A stretch of 64,000 nt of DNA from contig NZ_CP019437.1 in assembly GCF_001940525.2 (NCBI RefSeq), positions 1,586,501 to 1,650,500 of the forward strand. Direction: 5' to 3'. Source of the DNA: Thioclava nitratireducens (GTDB lineage Bacteria; Pseudomonadota; Alphaproteobacteria; Rhodobacterales; Rhodobacteraceae). The first letter of the stretch is position 1; every line of letters begins with the position of its first letter. Below are positions 10,135-18,816 of the stretch, piece after piece. The translations under genes were made by a program, and so were the position numbers. A model generated the notes under the pieces. The model did no database searches, was not told the DNA's origin, and saw only the letters and a list, made by a program, of their open reading frames with translations.

Positions 10135-11028
10135 ATGGTGCGCAGCGATGCCCGGAGACTCGCGATGCTGCGCCTGACCTTTGTTCTCGCCCTGATATGC
10201 CCGCTGCCGGCCATGGCCGAACTGGTGCCGTGTGAAACTTCCATTCGCGGCAAGACCTATTCCTACGTTTACGACGCGGACAATGCGGCGCTGAAGGAAA
10301 GCCGCTCGCTGCGGGAAAAGCTCTTCGGCGAGAAGGGGGAGGTAACCTGCCCGGCACTGGTCACGCTGCGGGCGCTGACGCCCGAAATGGACGACAAAAG
10401 CCGCGCCCCGTTCTGCCTGCAATGGGACAAGGAGGCCGAGACCTATCTGGGCTACGACCGCGGTGAGCGCGACGCCTACGGGCTCTGCCGCAAGCCGTCG
10501 AAAAGCATCTGCGAGCGCCTCAAGGGGACTGCAAAGGCCGCCGGCGATCTGCGCGACGAGGCCGAAAGCGCCGTGGGCGACGCGGCGAGCAAGGTTCTGG
10601 GCAAAAAAATCGGCGGTATGATCGTGTCGGATCAGGCCGGCAACCTGCAAAAGAAGCTGCGCGATGCGGGCCTCGGCGTGCTGGCCGGAGCCTCGGCGCC
10701 CGCTCTTGCGGCCACCGCGGTCGTCGTCGGTGGCGCGATTTACATTTGTTCGGATACCGGCGCGGAGGCGGTGGGGCTCGAAGCCGACCCGGTCGAGCCG
10801 ATCTCGGATGGGAAGGAGCTGCTGGGCTCGAAACTGCCCAAGACGCATCTGCCCGCAGGCGTGGCCGGTGCACCGATGCGCCCGGTCGAGACCGAGACGC
10901 TGCCAGCCGCGCCAGACGCAAATGCGCCGGATGCGTCGGAGGGGGCTTCGCAATCGCCCGCACCGGCGAGCTCCAACGCGGCACCCGTCGGCGCGCCGGA
11001 TATCACCGCCGATCCGGCAGCGAACTGA
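10135..11028 (+). CDS. Exported hypothetical protein with a disordered tail
   Basis: 297 residues. The N-terminus (MLRLTFVLALICPLPAMA after a short basic leader) is a signal peptide with an AMA cleavage site, so the mature protein should be periplasmic or membrane-associated. Six cysteines are spread through the first half (for example VPCET, VTCPAL, PFCLQW, GLCRKP, ICERL). A small hydrophobic stretch lies near 197-210 (APALAATAVVVGGAIY). The last 70 residues are Pro/Ala/Ser-rich. No family is recognised. The start at 10135 has GGGGGTGAG upstream; M at 10165 is an alternative. It converges with the second TetR gene. Confidence 0.7.
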   Translation: MVRSDARRLAMLRLTFVLALICPLPAMAELVPCETSIRGKTYSYVYDADNAALKESRSLREKLFGEKGEVTCPALVTLRALTPEMDDKSRAPFCLQWDKEAETYLGYDRGERDAYGLCRKPSKSICERLKGTAKAAGDLRDEAESAVGDAASKVLGKKIGGMIVSDQAGNLQKKLRDAGLGVLAGASAPALAATAVVVGGAIYICSDTGAEAVGLEADPVEPISDGKELLGSKLPKTHLPAGVAGAPMRPVETETLPAAPDANAPDASEGASQSPAPASSNAAPVGAPDITADPAAN

Positions 11029-11032
11029 GCGA

Positions 11033-11695
11033 TCAGCTCACGCCGATCCCGCGCAACACGATGCTTTTCACGCAGGTCTTCGCGTCTTCCCACTGAGCGT
11101 CGCTCAGCGGGGCGCCGCCGTTCAACGTCTCGATCTGATGCGAGAAATCGGCATAGTGCTGGGTGGTGGCCCAGAGCATGTAGAGAAGGTGATGGGGATC
11201 GACCTTGGCCATTTTGCCTTCCGCGATCCAGCGCTCGATGATGACCGCGCGGCCCTCGGTCCAGTCGCGGAGCGTGGTCTCGAGGTAGTCCTGAATGACC
11301 GGCGCGCCATGCATCACCTCCGACGCCCAGACCTTCGAGCCGTTCGGGTGATTGCGCGAAATCTCCATTTTGGCGTCGATATAGGCACCGATCCCCTCGG
11401 CGGGGCCGCTTGCCGCGTCGAACACATCCGCCGCTTCCAGCCAGATGTTGAAAATGCGCTCTACGACCCGGCGATAGAGCGATTCCTTCGTCTCGAAATA
11501 GTAATGGAGATTGGCTTTCGGCAGCCCCGCCACATCCGCGATCAGTTGCATCGTGGCGCCGCCGAATCCGGCCTCCGCGAAGACCCGCTCGGCAGCTTTC
11601 AGGATCGACTCTTCGGTAGCGCGCCGGGCCTCGGCCCGACTGCCGCGGCTCGCTTGCCCATTTTTTGAGCGCCTGCCGCTCTCATCATCTTTCAT
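11033..11695 (-). CDS. Second RutR-like TetR family regulator
   Basis: 220 residues from the ATG at 11695. The HTH is at about 28-75 (ILKAAERVFAEAGFGGATMQLIADVAGLPKANLHYYF broken across helices 1-3). The C-terminal half shows the RutR-type signatures FNIWLEA, KMEISRxxPxxSKVWASE, ERWIAEGKMAKVDPHHLLYMLWATTQHYADF, clearly paralogous to the regulator at 7105. It is divergent from the N-carbamoyl amidohydrolase gene with two TGACC-N4-GGTCA sites between them. Its effector may be a different intermediate from that of RutR; this is inference. Confidence 0.92.
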   Translation of the reverse strand: MKDDESGRRSKNGQASRGSRAEARRATEESILKAAERVFAEAGFGGATMQLIADVAGLPKANLHYYFETKESLYRRVVERIFNIWLEAADVFDAASGPAEGIGAYIDAKMEISRNHPNGSKVWASEVMHGAPVIQDYLETTLRDWTEGRAVIIERWIAEGKMAKVDPHHLLYMLWATTQHYADFSHQIETLNGGAPLSDAQWEDAKTCVKSIVLRGIGVS

Positions 11696-11718
11696 TCGAA
11701 CTGCGTCCTGATTTTTGT

Positions 11719-11732
11719 TGACCGAATGGTCA
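11719..11732. promoter_or_regulatory. RutR-like operator, site 1
   Basis: TGACCGAATGGTCA, preceded by a T giving TTGACC at the left arm. It matches TGACC-N4-GGTCA and lies 24 bases from the TetR start codon. The centre-to-centre distance to site 2 is 33 bases, about three helical turns, so two dimers would sit on the same face of the DNA. Confidence 0.8.
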
Positions 11733-11751
11733 GACCGTGGCCCACTCAACC

Positions 11752-11765
11752 TGACCATACGGTCA
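11752..11765. promoter_or_regulatory. RutR-like operator, site 2
   Basis: TGACCATACGGTCA, the second TGACC-N4-GGTCA copy in the same divergent region, 58 bases before the amidohydrolase start codon. With site 1 and the site at 7890 it makes three copies, all in front of TetR or catabolic genes. Confidence 0.8.
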
Positions 11766-11822
11766 GAAAAAGATTCGTCGCAAGAGGGGATAACCCCCAC
11801 GCAGCCGACAGGGAGTAATGAA

Positions 11823-13073
11823 ATGTCAGCACCCGGAGAAAACCTCCGCATCAATCCCGATCGCCTTTGGGACAGTCTCATGGAGATGGCCAAGATCGGT
11901 CCCGGCGTCGCCGGGGGCAATAATCGCCAAACCCTTACCGATGCGGATGCCGAAGGCCGCGCACTGTTCCAGAAATGGTGCGAAGAGGCCGGCATGACGA
12001 TGGGCGTCGACACGATGGGCAACATGTTCGCCACCCGCGCAGGCGAAGACCCCGATGCGCTGCCGGTCTACATGGGCAGCCACCTCGACACGCAGCCCAC
12101 GGGCGGTAAGTACGACGGCGTCCTCGGTGTGCTCGGCGCGCTGGAGGCGGTGCGCTCGATGAACGATCTGGGCATCAAGACCAAGCACCCGATCGTCGTG
12201 ACCAACTGGACCAACGAAGAGGGCACGCGCTTCGCCCCGGCGATGCTGGCCTCGGGCGTTTTCGCGGGCGTTCACACGCAGGACTGGGCTTACGATCGCG
12301 AGGACGCGGAAGGCAAGAAGTTCGGCGACGAACTGAAACGCATCGGCTGGGTAGGCGACGAAGAAGTCGGAGCGCGCAAGATGCATGCGATGTTCGAACT
12401 GCATATCGAGCAGGGCCCGATCCTCGAGGCAGAGGGCAAGGATATCGGCGTCGTCACGCATGGGCAGGGCCTCAGCTGGACCCAAGTGACGATCACGGGC
12501 AAGGACGCGCATACCGGCTCCACCCCGATGCCGATGCGCAAGAATGCGGGTCTCGGAATGGCGCGCGTGCTGGAACTGGTCGACGAGATCGCCTGGTCGC
12601 ACAAGCCCCACGCGGTGGGCGCCGCGGGCCATATCGACATCTACCCGAATTCGCGTAACGTGATCCCGGGCAAAGCCGTGTTCACCGTCGATTTCCGCTC
12701 GCCCGATCTGAGTGTGATCCAGGACATGGAAAAGCGACTGCGCGAGGGAGCGAAGAAAATCTGCGACGAGATGGGCCTTGAGGTGGAGTTCGAGAAGACC
12801 GGCGGGTTCGACCCGGTCACGTTCGATCCGACCTGCGTGAGCGCCGTGCGCAGCGCAGCCGAGCGTCTGGGCTATTCGCATCGCGACATCATTTCGGGCG
12901 CGGGCCACGATGCCTGCTGGATCAACGCGGTCGCCCCGACGGCGATGGTGATGTGCCCCTGCGTCGACGGGCTGAGCCATAACGAGGCCGAGGATATCTC
13001 CAAGGACTGGGCGAGCGCGGGTGCCGATGTGCTGTTCCACGCCGTGCTGGAAACCGCGGAAATCGTAAGCTGA
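11823..13073 (+). CDS. N-carbamoyl-beta-alanine amidohydrolase (beta-ureidopropionase), M20 type
   Basis: Zinc-dependent hydrolase that splits N-carbamoyl-beta-alanine to beta-alanine, CO2 and ammonia, third step of reductive pyrimidine degradation. The M20/carbamoylase metal residues are visible: H87 and D89 in GSHLDTQ, D98 in GGKYDGVLG, E132-E133 in EEGTRF, the histidine of FELHIEQGP near 195-200, and a distal GHDA histidine near 362. The ATG at 11823 (416 residues) is preceded by ACAGGGAG; the open frame runs upstream through the operators, which makes the longer form implausible. L-carbamoylases share these motifs, so the substrate rests on context. Confidence 0.92.
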   Translation: MSAPGENLRINPDRLWDSLMEMAKIGPGVAGGNNRQTLTDADAEGRALFQKWCEEAGMTMGVDTMGNMFATRAGEDPDALPVYMGSHLDTQPTGGKYDGVLGVLGALEAVRSMNDLGIKTKHPIVVTNWTNEEGTRFAPAMLASGVFAGVHTQDWAYDREDAEGKKFGDELKRIGWVGDEEVGARKMHAMFELHIEQGPILEAEGKDIGVVTHGQGLSWTQVTITGKDAHTGSTPMPMRKNAGLGMARVLELVDEIAWSHKPHAVGAAGHIDIYPNSRNVIPGKAVFTVDFRSPDLSVIQDMEKRLREGAKKICDEMGLEVEFEKTGGFDPVTFDPTCVSAVRSAAERLGYSHRDIISGAGHDACWINAVAPTAMVMCPCVDGLSHNEAEDISKDWASAGADVLFHAVLETAEIVS

Positions 13074-13085
13074 GACGGGCGGAGC

Positions 13086-13139
13086 AGGGGGCGCGGCCCC
13101 CTGAGGCGCTCGCGCGCCCAGCCCCTGGAATACTTGAAA
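13086..13139 (+). repeat. Hairpin repeat family A, copy 1
   Basis: Intergenic element: hairpin AGGGGGC-GCG-GCCCCCT, then a second small stem GGCGC-TCGC-GCGCC, then CCCCTGGAATACTTGAAA. The same order (G-run/C-run hairpin, GC stem, C-run, GGAATA/GGATATTT, CAAG) recurs at 15862, 56406 and, inverted, at 56493. This copy is the most diverged at its right end. Confidence 0.6.
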
Positions 13140-13175
13140 TAATCGAAGGCGGAAGACCTTCGTGGGAGGTAAAAC

Positions 13176-14627
13176 ATGACCAAAGTCATCAAGAACGGAA
13201 CCATCGTCACCGCGGATCTGACCTATAAGGCGGATGTGCTGATCGACAGCGGCAAGATCATCGAGATCGGCCCGAACCTGAAAGGCGACGAAGAGATCGA
13301 CGCGACCGGCTGCTATGTGATGCCGGGCGGGATCGATCCGCATACCCACCTGGAGATGCCCTTCATGGGCACCTATTCCAGCGACGATTTCGAGAGCGGT
13401 ACCCGCGCCGCGCTGGCCGGCGGCACCACGATGGTCGTCGATTTCGCGCTGCCCGCACCGGGCGAGGGCCTGCTGGAAGCGCTCAAGCGCTGGGACAACA
13501 AATCGACGCGCGCGCATTGCGACTATTCTTTCCACATGGCGATCACCTGGTGGAGCGAGCAGGTCTTCAACGAGATGAAGCAGGTCACTGAGCGCGGCAT
13601 CAATACCTTCAAGCACTTCATGGCCTATAAGGGCGCGCTGATGGTGAACGATGACGAGCTTTATTCGAGCTTCAAGCGCTGCGCCGAGCTGGGGGCGATC
13701 CCGTTGGTTCATGCCGAGAACGGCGACGTCGTGGCCGAACTGTCTGCGAAGCTGCTGGCCGAAGGGAATAACGGCCCCGAGGGACACGCCTATTCGCGCC
13801 CGCCGCAGGTCGAGGGCGAGGCCACCAACCGCGCGATCATGATCGCCGATATGGCAGGCGTGCCGCTCTATGTCGTGCACACCTCCTGCGAGGAAAGCCA
13901 CGAAGCGATCCGCCGCGCCAAGATGCAGGGCAAGCGCGTCTGGGGCGAGCCGCTGATCCAGCACCTCACGCTCGACGAGTCCGAGTATTTCGACAAGGAT
14001 TGGGATCACGCCGCGCGCCGCGTGATGTCGCCGCCCTTCCGCAACAAGCAGCATCAGGACAGCCTCTGGGCCGGTCTCGCCTCGGGCTCGCTCTCGGTCG
14101 TGGCGACCGATCACTGCGCCTTCTCGACCGAGCAGAAGCGCTATGGCGTGGGCGATTTCACCAAGATCCCGAATGGCACCGGCGGTCTGGAAGACCGGAT
14201 GCCGATGCTCTGGACCTATGGGGTCGAGACCGGCCGGATCACGATGAACGAATTCGTGGCCGTCACCTCGACCAACATCGCGAAGATCCTCAACGTCTAT
14301 CCGAAGAAGGGCGCAGTTCTCGTCGGCGCGGATGCCGACCTCGTGGTCTGGGATCCGGAGGCGACCAAGACGATCTCGGCCGAGACCCAGCAATCCGCCA
14401 TCGATTACAACGTGTTCGAAGGCAAGGAGGTCAAGGGCCTGCCGCGCTACACGCTCAGCCGCGGTGTCGTCGCCTGGGCCGATGGCAAGATTCACACGCC
14501 CGAGGGCCACGGCGAATTCGTCGCCCGCGATCCGGGCATGCCGGTGACCAAGGCTCTGTCCACCTGGAAAGAGCTCACCGCGCCGCGTCCGGTGGAGCGC
14601 AGCGGTATCCCGGCGACCGGGGTATAA
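13176..14627 (+). CDS. hydA: Dihydropyrimidinase (D-hydantoinase)
   Basis: Binuclear zinc amidohydrolase opening dihydrouracil or dihydrothymine to N-carbamoyl-beta-amino acid, second step of the pathway. The 483-residue length is typical. H56 and H58 (DPHTHLEM) bind zinc, K152 (MAYKGALM) is the carboxylated bridging lysine, and PLxxHAENGD near 183 and VVHTSCEES near 240 supply further ligands. The ATG at 13176 follows GGGAGGT. The upstream 102 bases carry hairpin repeat A. It lies in the same direction as the amidohydrolase and the ABC genes, suggesting one operon from 11823 to 18708. Confidence 0.96.
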   Translation: MTKVIKNGTIVTADLTYKADVLIDSGKIIEIGPNLKGDEEIDATGCYVMPGGIDPHTHLEMPFMGTYSSDDFESGTRAALAGGTTMVVDFALPAPGEGLLEALKRWDNKSTRAHCDYSFHMAITWWSEQVFNEMKQVTERGINTFKHFMAYKGALMVNDDELYSSFKRCAELGAIPLVHAENGDVVAELSAKLLAEGNNGPEGHAYSRPPQVEGEATNRAIMIADMAGVPLYVVHTSCEESHEAIRRAKMQGKRVWGEPLIQHLTLDESEYFDKDWDHAARRVMSPPFRNKQHQDSLWAGLASGSLSVVATDHCAFSTEQKRYGVGDFTKIPNGTGGLEDRMPMLWTYGVETGRITMNEFVAVTSTNIAKILNVYPKKGAVLVGADADLVVWDPEATKTISAETQQSAIDYNVFEGKEVKGLPRYTLSRGVVAWADGKIHTPEGHGEFVARDPGMPVTKALSTWKELTAPRPVERSGIPATGV

Positions 14628-14633
14628 GGCGCT

Positions 14634-15055
14634 ATGGCGGCCCCGGTCAGTTCCGGCGTCTTGGAGGCTGCGGTCTATGTCGAGGATCTCGACAAGACCG
14701 AAGCCTTCTACGGCGGGCTGCTGGGGCTTGATCGGATAACCCGTCGAGACGGGCGACATGTCTTTTTTCGCTGTGGCGACAGCGTGATCCTGACCTTCAT
14801 CGCTCAGGCCACGCGTGAGCCACCCGATCCCGAGGCGGCGCTGCCGGTCCCCCGCATGGTGCGGTCGGACCCGGGCATGTATGCCTCGCGGCGGACGCGG
14901 AACAACTCAACGAATGGGAACGACATTTGAGGGACAACAACGTGGAGATTGAGGCCGACTTCTATTGGCCGAACGGGGCGCGATCGATCTATCTGCGCGA
15001 CCCGGCGGGAAATAGCGTCGAGATCGCGGACAAAACCCTGTGGAGGCGCGGATGA
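14634..15055 (+). pseudogene. VOC (glyoxalase-like) gene with a 1-base frameshift
   Basis: The frame from ATG 14634 encodes a VOC N-terminal half (VLEAAVYVEDLDKTEAFYGGL) as far as about codon 72, then degenerates and stops at 14930. The next frame continues the family sequence (GHVCLAADAEQL, then SIYLRDPAGNSVEIAD) to a TGA at 15053-15055. Adding one C to the run at 14849-14853 restores a single 140-residue protein. The restored stop overlaps the ATG of the ABC ATPase as ATGA, a normal operon junction. Either a genuine recent mutation or a homopolymer sequencing error. The intact protein would be a small glyoxalase-like enzyme of unknown substrate. Confidence 0.8.
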
Positions 15056-15840
15056 CGGACGCACCGGTAATTCAGGCCCGCGGGCTCGACCTGACCTTCC
15101 AGACCAATGACGGTCCGGTTCACGCGCTCAAGGATATCGATCTCGATATCGAGAAGGGCGAATTCGTGAGCTTCATCGGCCCCTCGGGCTGCGGCAAGAC
15201 CACCTTCTTGCGCTGCATCGCGGCGCTGGAAACGCCCACGGGCGGGGCGCTGACCGTGAACGGAATCTCGCCCGAGGAAGCCCGCAAGGCGCGTAGCTAC
15301 GGCTACGTGTTCCAGGCGGCCGGGCTTTACCCTTGGCGCACGATTGCGGGAAATGTGAAACTTCCGCTGGAAATCATGGGCTATTCCAAGGCGCAGCAGC
15401 AAGAGCGCGTTGAAAAAGTGCTCTCTTTGGTGGATCTCGAAGGCTTCGGGAAGAAGTTCCCATGGCAGCTTTCGGGGGGGATGCAGCAGCGCGCCTCGAT
15501 CGCGCGGGCGCTGGCCTTCGACGCCGAGATCCTGCTGATGGACGAACCCTTCGGCGCGCTGGACGAGATCGTGCGCGACAAGCTCAACGAGGAGCTTCTC
15601 AAGCTCTGGTCGGCCACGAACAAGACGATCGGGTTCGTGACCCACTCGATCCCGGAAGCGGTGTATCTCTCGACCAAGATCGTGGTGATGTCGCCCCGTC
15701 CGGGTCGCATCCACGAGGTGATCGAGAGCACGCTGCCGAACGGCCCGCGTCCGCTCGATATCCGCGACAGCGAGGAATTCCTGCATATCGCACACCGGGT
15801 GCGCGAAGGGCTGCGAGCGGGGCATGCCTATGATGAATGA
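15052..15840 (+). CDS. ABC transporter ATP-binding protein, probable pyrimidine importer
   Basis: 262-residue ATPase of the nitrate/sulfonate/ThiZ-type import family. Walker A is GPSGCGKTT with K49, the signature LSGGMQQR is near 141-148, and Walker B is ILLMDEPFGALDE with D164; the switch histidine is in FVTHS near 197. The ATG at 15052 overlaps the stop of the preceding VOC frame (ATGA), preferred over the in-frame GTG at 15040. The two permeases and a ThiY-like binding protein follow, and the whole set belongs to the pyrimidine catabolic operon. The cargo is inferred from context. Confidence 0.93.
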   Translation: MTDAPVIQARGLDLTFQTNDGPVHALKDIDLDIEKGEFVSFIGPSGCGKTTFLRCIAALETPTGGALTVNGISPEEARKARSYGYVFQAAGLYPWRTIAGNVKLPLEIMGYSKAQQQERVEKVLSLVDLEGFGKKFPWQLSGGMQQRASIARALAFDAEILLMDEPFGALDEIVRDKLNEELLKLWSATNKTIGFVTHSIPEAVYLSTKIVVMSPRPGRIHEVIESTLPNGPRPLDIRDSEEFLHIAHRVREGLRAGHAYDE

Positions 15841-15861
15841 CGCTATGACCCCGACCCCGGA

Positions 15862-15921
15862 AGGGGGGCTGTCTGCCCCCTCAGGCTGCGCCATTCACTC
15901 CCCGAGGATATTTCGGCCAAG
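15862..15921 (+). repeat. Hairpin repeat family A, copy 2
   Basis: AGGGGGGC-TGTCT-GCCCCCT hairpin followed by GGCTGCGCC, CTCCCCGAGGATATTTC and GCCAAG. The right end is very close to that of copy 3 at 56406 (GGATATTTCCGCCAAG there). It sits in the 101-base gap between the ATPase and first permease genes, within an operon. Confidence 0.7.
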
Positions 15922-15941
15922 CCGACGGGGAGGGCGGTCTC

Positions 15942-16805
15942 ATGAAAATGGTGGCACCCGTTCTGACGGTTCTGGCCGCGATCCTGCTGCTTTGGTACGC
16001 CGCGACCGTCTGGATGAATTCGCAATGGACCTACGACCAGGCCGCACGGGCCGGAGAAGAGGTCACGTTCTCCGAGCTTGTCACCGACACGCTGACCCAG
16101 AAACGTCCCGTGCTGCCCGCCCCGCATCAGGTGGCTGTCGGGCTTTGGGAAGGCGTGGCCGGGCAGAAGATTACTTCCAAGCGGAGCCTCGTCTTCCACG
16201 GCTGGATCACGCTGTCGGCGACGCTTGCGGGCTTCGCACTCGGCACCGGTCTGGGCATTCTGCTGGCGGTGGGGATCACCCATAGCCGCGCGATGGACCT
16301 GAGCGTCATGCCCTGGGCGATCGCGAGCCAGACGATCCCGATCCTCGCCATTGCGCCGATGGTGATTGTGGTGCTGGCGAGCCTCGGGGTCACGGGGCTA
16401 CTGCCGAAGGCGATCATCGCGGCTTATCTCAGTTTCTTCCCCGTGCTCGTCGGCATGGTGAAGGGGCTCCGCGCGCCCGATCACATGCAACTCGACCTGC
16501 TGAAGACCTATAATGCGAGCCAAGGCGCAACCTTCTGGAAGCTGCGGTTGCCGTCGTCGATGCCTTACCTCTTCGCCTCGCTGAAAGTGGGCGTGGCGGC
16601 GAGCCTCGTCGGCACGATCGTGGCCGAACTGCCGGCGGGCGCGACCCGAGGGCTTGGCGCGCGGCTTCTGTCGGGCAGCTATTACGGGCAGACGGTGCAG
16701 ATCTGGTCCGCTCTGTTCGCGGCGGCGGCGCTGGCTGCGATCCTCGTGGTGGTGGTCGGCATCATCGAACAGATCACGCTCAAGCGGATGGGGATGGTGC
16801 AATGA
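15942..16805 (+). CDS. ABC transporter permease 1, probable pyrimidine importer
   Basis: 287-residue inner-membrane permease of the BPD_transp_1/SsuC-TauC-ThiX class. An N-terminal hydrophobic helix (VLTVLAAILLLWYAATVWM), a periplasmic segment, then five to six helices. The cytoplasmic coupling loop is visible near 185-210 (LLKTYNASQGATFWKLRLPSSMPYLF), the EAA-type motif. RBS GGGGAGG lies 8 bases upstream of the ATG. It overlaps permease 2 by ATGA, so the pair is translationally coupled and likely forms a heterodimeric channel. Confidence 0.92.
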   Translation: MKMVAPVLTVLAAILLLWYAATVWMNSQWTYDQAARAGEEVTFSELVTDTLTQKRPVLPAPHQVAVGLWEGVAGQKITSKRSLVFHGWITLSATLAGFALGTGLGILLAVGITHSRAMDLSVMPWAIASQTIPILAIAPMVIVVLASLGVTGLLPKAIIAAYLSFFPVLVGMVKGLRAPDHMQLDLLKTYNASQGATFWKLRLPSSMPYLFASLKVGVAASLVGTIVAELPAGATRGLGARLLSGSYYGQTVQIWSALFAAAALAAILVVVVGIIEQITLKRMGMVQ

Positions 16806-17650
16806 GCTGGCTTATTTTCGCAATCGTCTTCTGGCTGGCGGCCTGGGCGCTCAACACCTGGCTTGCCCGCCATCATGGCTCGGAGCGTTGGGCGCGTTTC
16901 CTGATCCCGGCCTTGTTCGGCATCACCCTCCTGCTTCTGTGGGAAGGTCTGGTTCGAGGTCTGAATATCAGCCCGGTGATCCTGCCCGCGCCGAGCCAGA
17001 TCGCGGCGAGCCTGATGGCCTCGACTGCGGTGCTGCGCGAGGATTTCGTGCAGACCATCCTGAAAGGTGCGCTGTCGGGCTATGTCATCGGCTGTGGTGC
17101 CGCCGTGGTTGTGGCGATCCTGATCGACCGCTCGCCCTTCCTGCAACGCGGGCTTCTGCCGATCGGGAACTTCGTCGCGGCCCTGCCGATCGTCGGGATC
17201 GCGCCGATCCTCGTGATGTGGTTCGGCTTCGACTGGCAGTCCAAAGCGGCGGTCGTCGTGGTCATGGTCTTCTTCCCCGTCCTCGTGAACATGGTGGCGG
17301 GGCTGGCGGCCACGAATGCGCTGCAGCGCGACCTGATGGCGACCTATTCCGCAAGCTATTGGCAGGGGCTTTTCAAGATGCGCCTGCCTGCGGCGATGCC
17401 CTTTCTCTTCAACGGGTTGAAGATCGCAACGACACTGGCTTTGATCGGTGCGATCGTTGCCGAATTTTTCGGCAGCCCGACAAAAGGAATGGGGTTTCGC
17501 ATCTCGACCGCGGTGGGGCAGCTTGATCTGTCGCTCGTGTGGTCGGAAATTACCGTTGCGGCCCTCGCGGGCTCGGGCTTCTATGGGCTTGTCGCCCTGA
17601 TCGAGAAGCTGGTGACTTTCTGGCACCCGTCGCAACGGGCCCGGACTTAA
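16802..17650 (+). CDS. ABC transporter permease 2, probable pyrimidine importer
   Basis: 282-residue permease of the same class as permease 1, with N-terminal helices, and the EAA-type loop near 178-203 (MATYSASYWQGLFKMRLPAAMPFLFNGLK broken at the conserved glycine). It starts inside the stop codon of permease 1. Importers of this family more often use one permease as a homodimer; a heterodimer is found in some ThiXYZ-like and related systems. It is 71 bases upstream of the binding-protein gene. Confidence 0.92.
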   Translation: MSWLIFAIVFWLAAWALNTWLARHHGSERWARFLIPALFGITLLLLWEGLVRGLNISPVILPAPSQIAASLMASTAVLREDFVQTILKGALSGYVIGCGAAVVVAILIDRSPFLQRGLLPIGNFVAALPIVGIAPILVMWFGFDWQSKAAVVVVMVFFPVLVNMVAGLAATNALQRDLMATYSASYWQGLFKMRLPAAMPFLFNGLKIATTLALIGAIVAEFFGSPTKGMGFRISTAVGQLDLSLVWSEITVAALAGSGFYGLVALIEKLVTFWHPSQRART

Positions 17651-17721
17651 GGGCAAGGAAGAGCCTGAGAAAAACCCAAAATCCCGGGCGTAAAGATCCG
17701 GGGCCAACAGTGGAGTGAAAG

Positions 17722-18708
17722 ATGAAGAAACTGATCGCAGGGGTGGCGGCTAGCCTCACCATGGCGGGGGCCGCCTGGGCCAACGAGGACGTGACGCTGC
17801 AGCTCAAATGGGTCACGCAGGCCCAGTTCGCAGGCTACTATGTCGCGCAGGACAAGGGCTTCTACGACGATGCGGGTCTCAACGTGACCATCAAGCCGGG
17901 CGGCCCCGATATCGGCCCCGAGCAGGTGATCGCCGGCGGCGGCGCCGATGTCATCGTCGACTGGATGCCGGCGGCGCTGGCCGCGCGCGAGAAGGGGCTG
18001 CCGCTGGTGAATATCGCCCAGCCCTTCAAGAAGTCAGGCATGATGCTGACCTGCCTTAAGGAAAGCGGCATCAAGACCCCCGAGGACTTCCCGGGTCATA
18101 CTCTGGGCGTCTGGTTCTTCGGGAACGAATATCCGTTCCTGAGCTGGATGAACCATCTGGGCATCTCCACAGAGGGTGGCGACGATGGCGTGACCGTTCT
18201 CAAGCAGGGCTTCAACGTCGATCCGCTGCTGCAAAAGCAGGCGGCCTGTATCTCGACCATGACCTATAACGAGTATCTGCAGGTGCTCGAAGCCGGGATC
18301 CAGCCGGACCAGCTCGTCACCTTCAAATACGAAGACGAGGGCGTGGCGACGCTCGAGGACGGCCTCTACGTGCTCGAAGACAACCTCAAGGACCCGGCCT
18401 TCGTCGACAAGATGGCGAAATTCGTGAAGGCCTCGATGGAAGGCTGGAAATACGCCGAGGCGCATCCGGAGGAAGCCGCGCAGATCGTGCTCGACAATGA
18501 CGAGACCGGTGCGCAGACGATGGAGCACCAGCTGGGCATGATGAAAGAGGTCTCGAAGTTGACCGCAGGCTCGAACGGCACGCTCGATCCCGCGGATTAC
18601 GATCGCACCGTCGATGTTCTGATGTCGGGCGGCTCGGACCCGGTTATCACCAAGAAGCCGGAAGGCGCCTGGACCCATGACGTGACCGACAAGGCTGGCC
18701 TCGAATAA
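17722..18708 (+). CDS. ABC transporter substrate-binding protein, ThiY/NMT1-like
   Basis: 328-residue periplasmic binding protein. Signal peptide about 1-20 (KKLIAGVAAS, cleavage after GAAWA). The mature N-terminus LKWVTQAQFAGYYVAQDKG is the signature of the ThiY/NMT1/THI5 family that binds formyl-aminopyrimidine or related pyrimidines. Within a uracil catabolic operon a pyrimidine ligand (uracil, thymine or a dihydro form) is plausible; this is inference. Thiamine-precursor import is the alternative, but no thiamine genes or TPP riboswitch are nearby. Last gene before a strong terminator. Confidence 0.9.
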   Translation: MKKLIAGVAASLTMAGAAWANEDVTLQLKWVTQAQFAGYYVAQDKGFYDDAGLNVTIKPGGPDIGPEQVIAGGGADVIVDWMPAALAAREKGLPLVNIAQPFKKSGMMLTCLKESGIKTPEDFPGHTLGVWFFGNEYPFLSWMNHLGISTEGGDDGVTVLKQGFNVDPLLQKQAACISTMTYNEYLQVLEAGIQPDQLVTFKYEDEGVATLEDGLYVLEDNLKDPAFVDKMAKFVKASMEGWKYAEAHPEEAAQIVLDNDETGAQTMEHQLGMMKEVSKLTAGSNGTLDPADYDRTVDVLMSGGSDPVITKKPEGAWTHDVTDKAGLE

Positions 18709-18732
18709 ACGCGGCCCTGTTGCTGATGACGA

Positions 18733-18759
18733 AGCCCTCCGGTGCGCCGGAGGGCTTTT
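18733..18759 (+). terminator. Intrinsic terminator of the pyrimidine/ABC operon
   Basis: A 10-bp perfect stem AGCCCTCCGG / CCGGAGGGCT with a 4-base loop, followed by TTTC, 24 bases after the binding-protein stop. Confidence 0.85.
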
Positions 18760-18816
18760 CCATGTTCGCGGTTTCTTAAGGGGAATCGGCTTTGGTGGGC
18801 GGCAGGAGGCAGTCGC

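Noticed and set aside
11826..14759. A 977-codon open frame on the minus strand, opposite the amidohydrolase and hydA genes
   Set aside because: It is a shadow of two clear enzymes in a high-GC genome; it is rich in His/Arg/Asp with no domain and no ribosome site.
17651..17721. CTGAGA upstream of the ThiY-like gene as part of a TPP riboswitch
   Set aside because: Only the hexamer is present; the second conserved block (GAACCTGAT region) and the required stems are missing, and it lies inside an operon gap of 71 bases.
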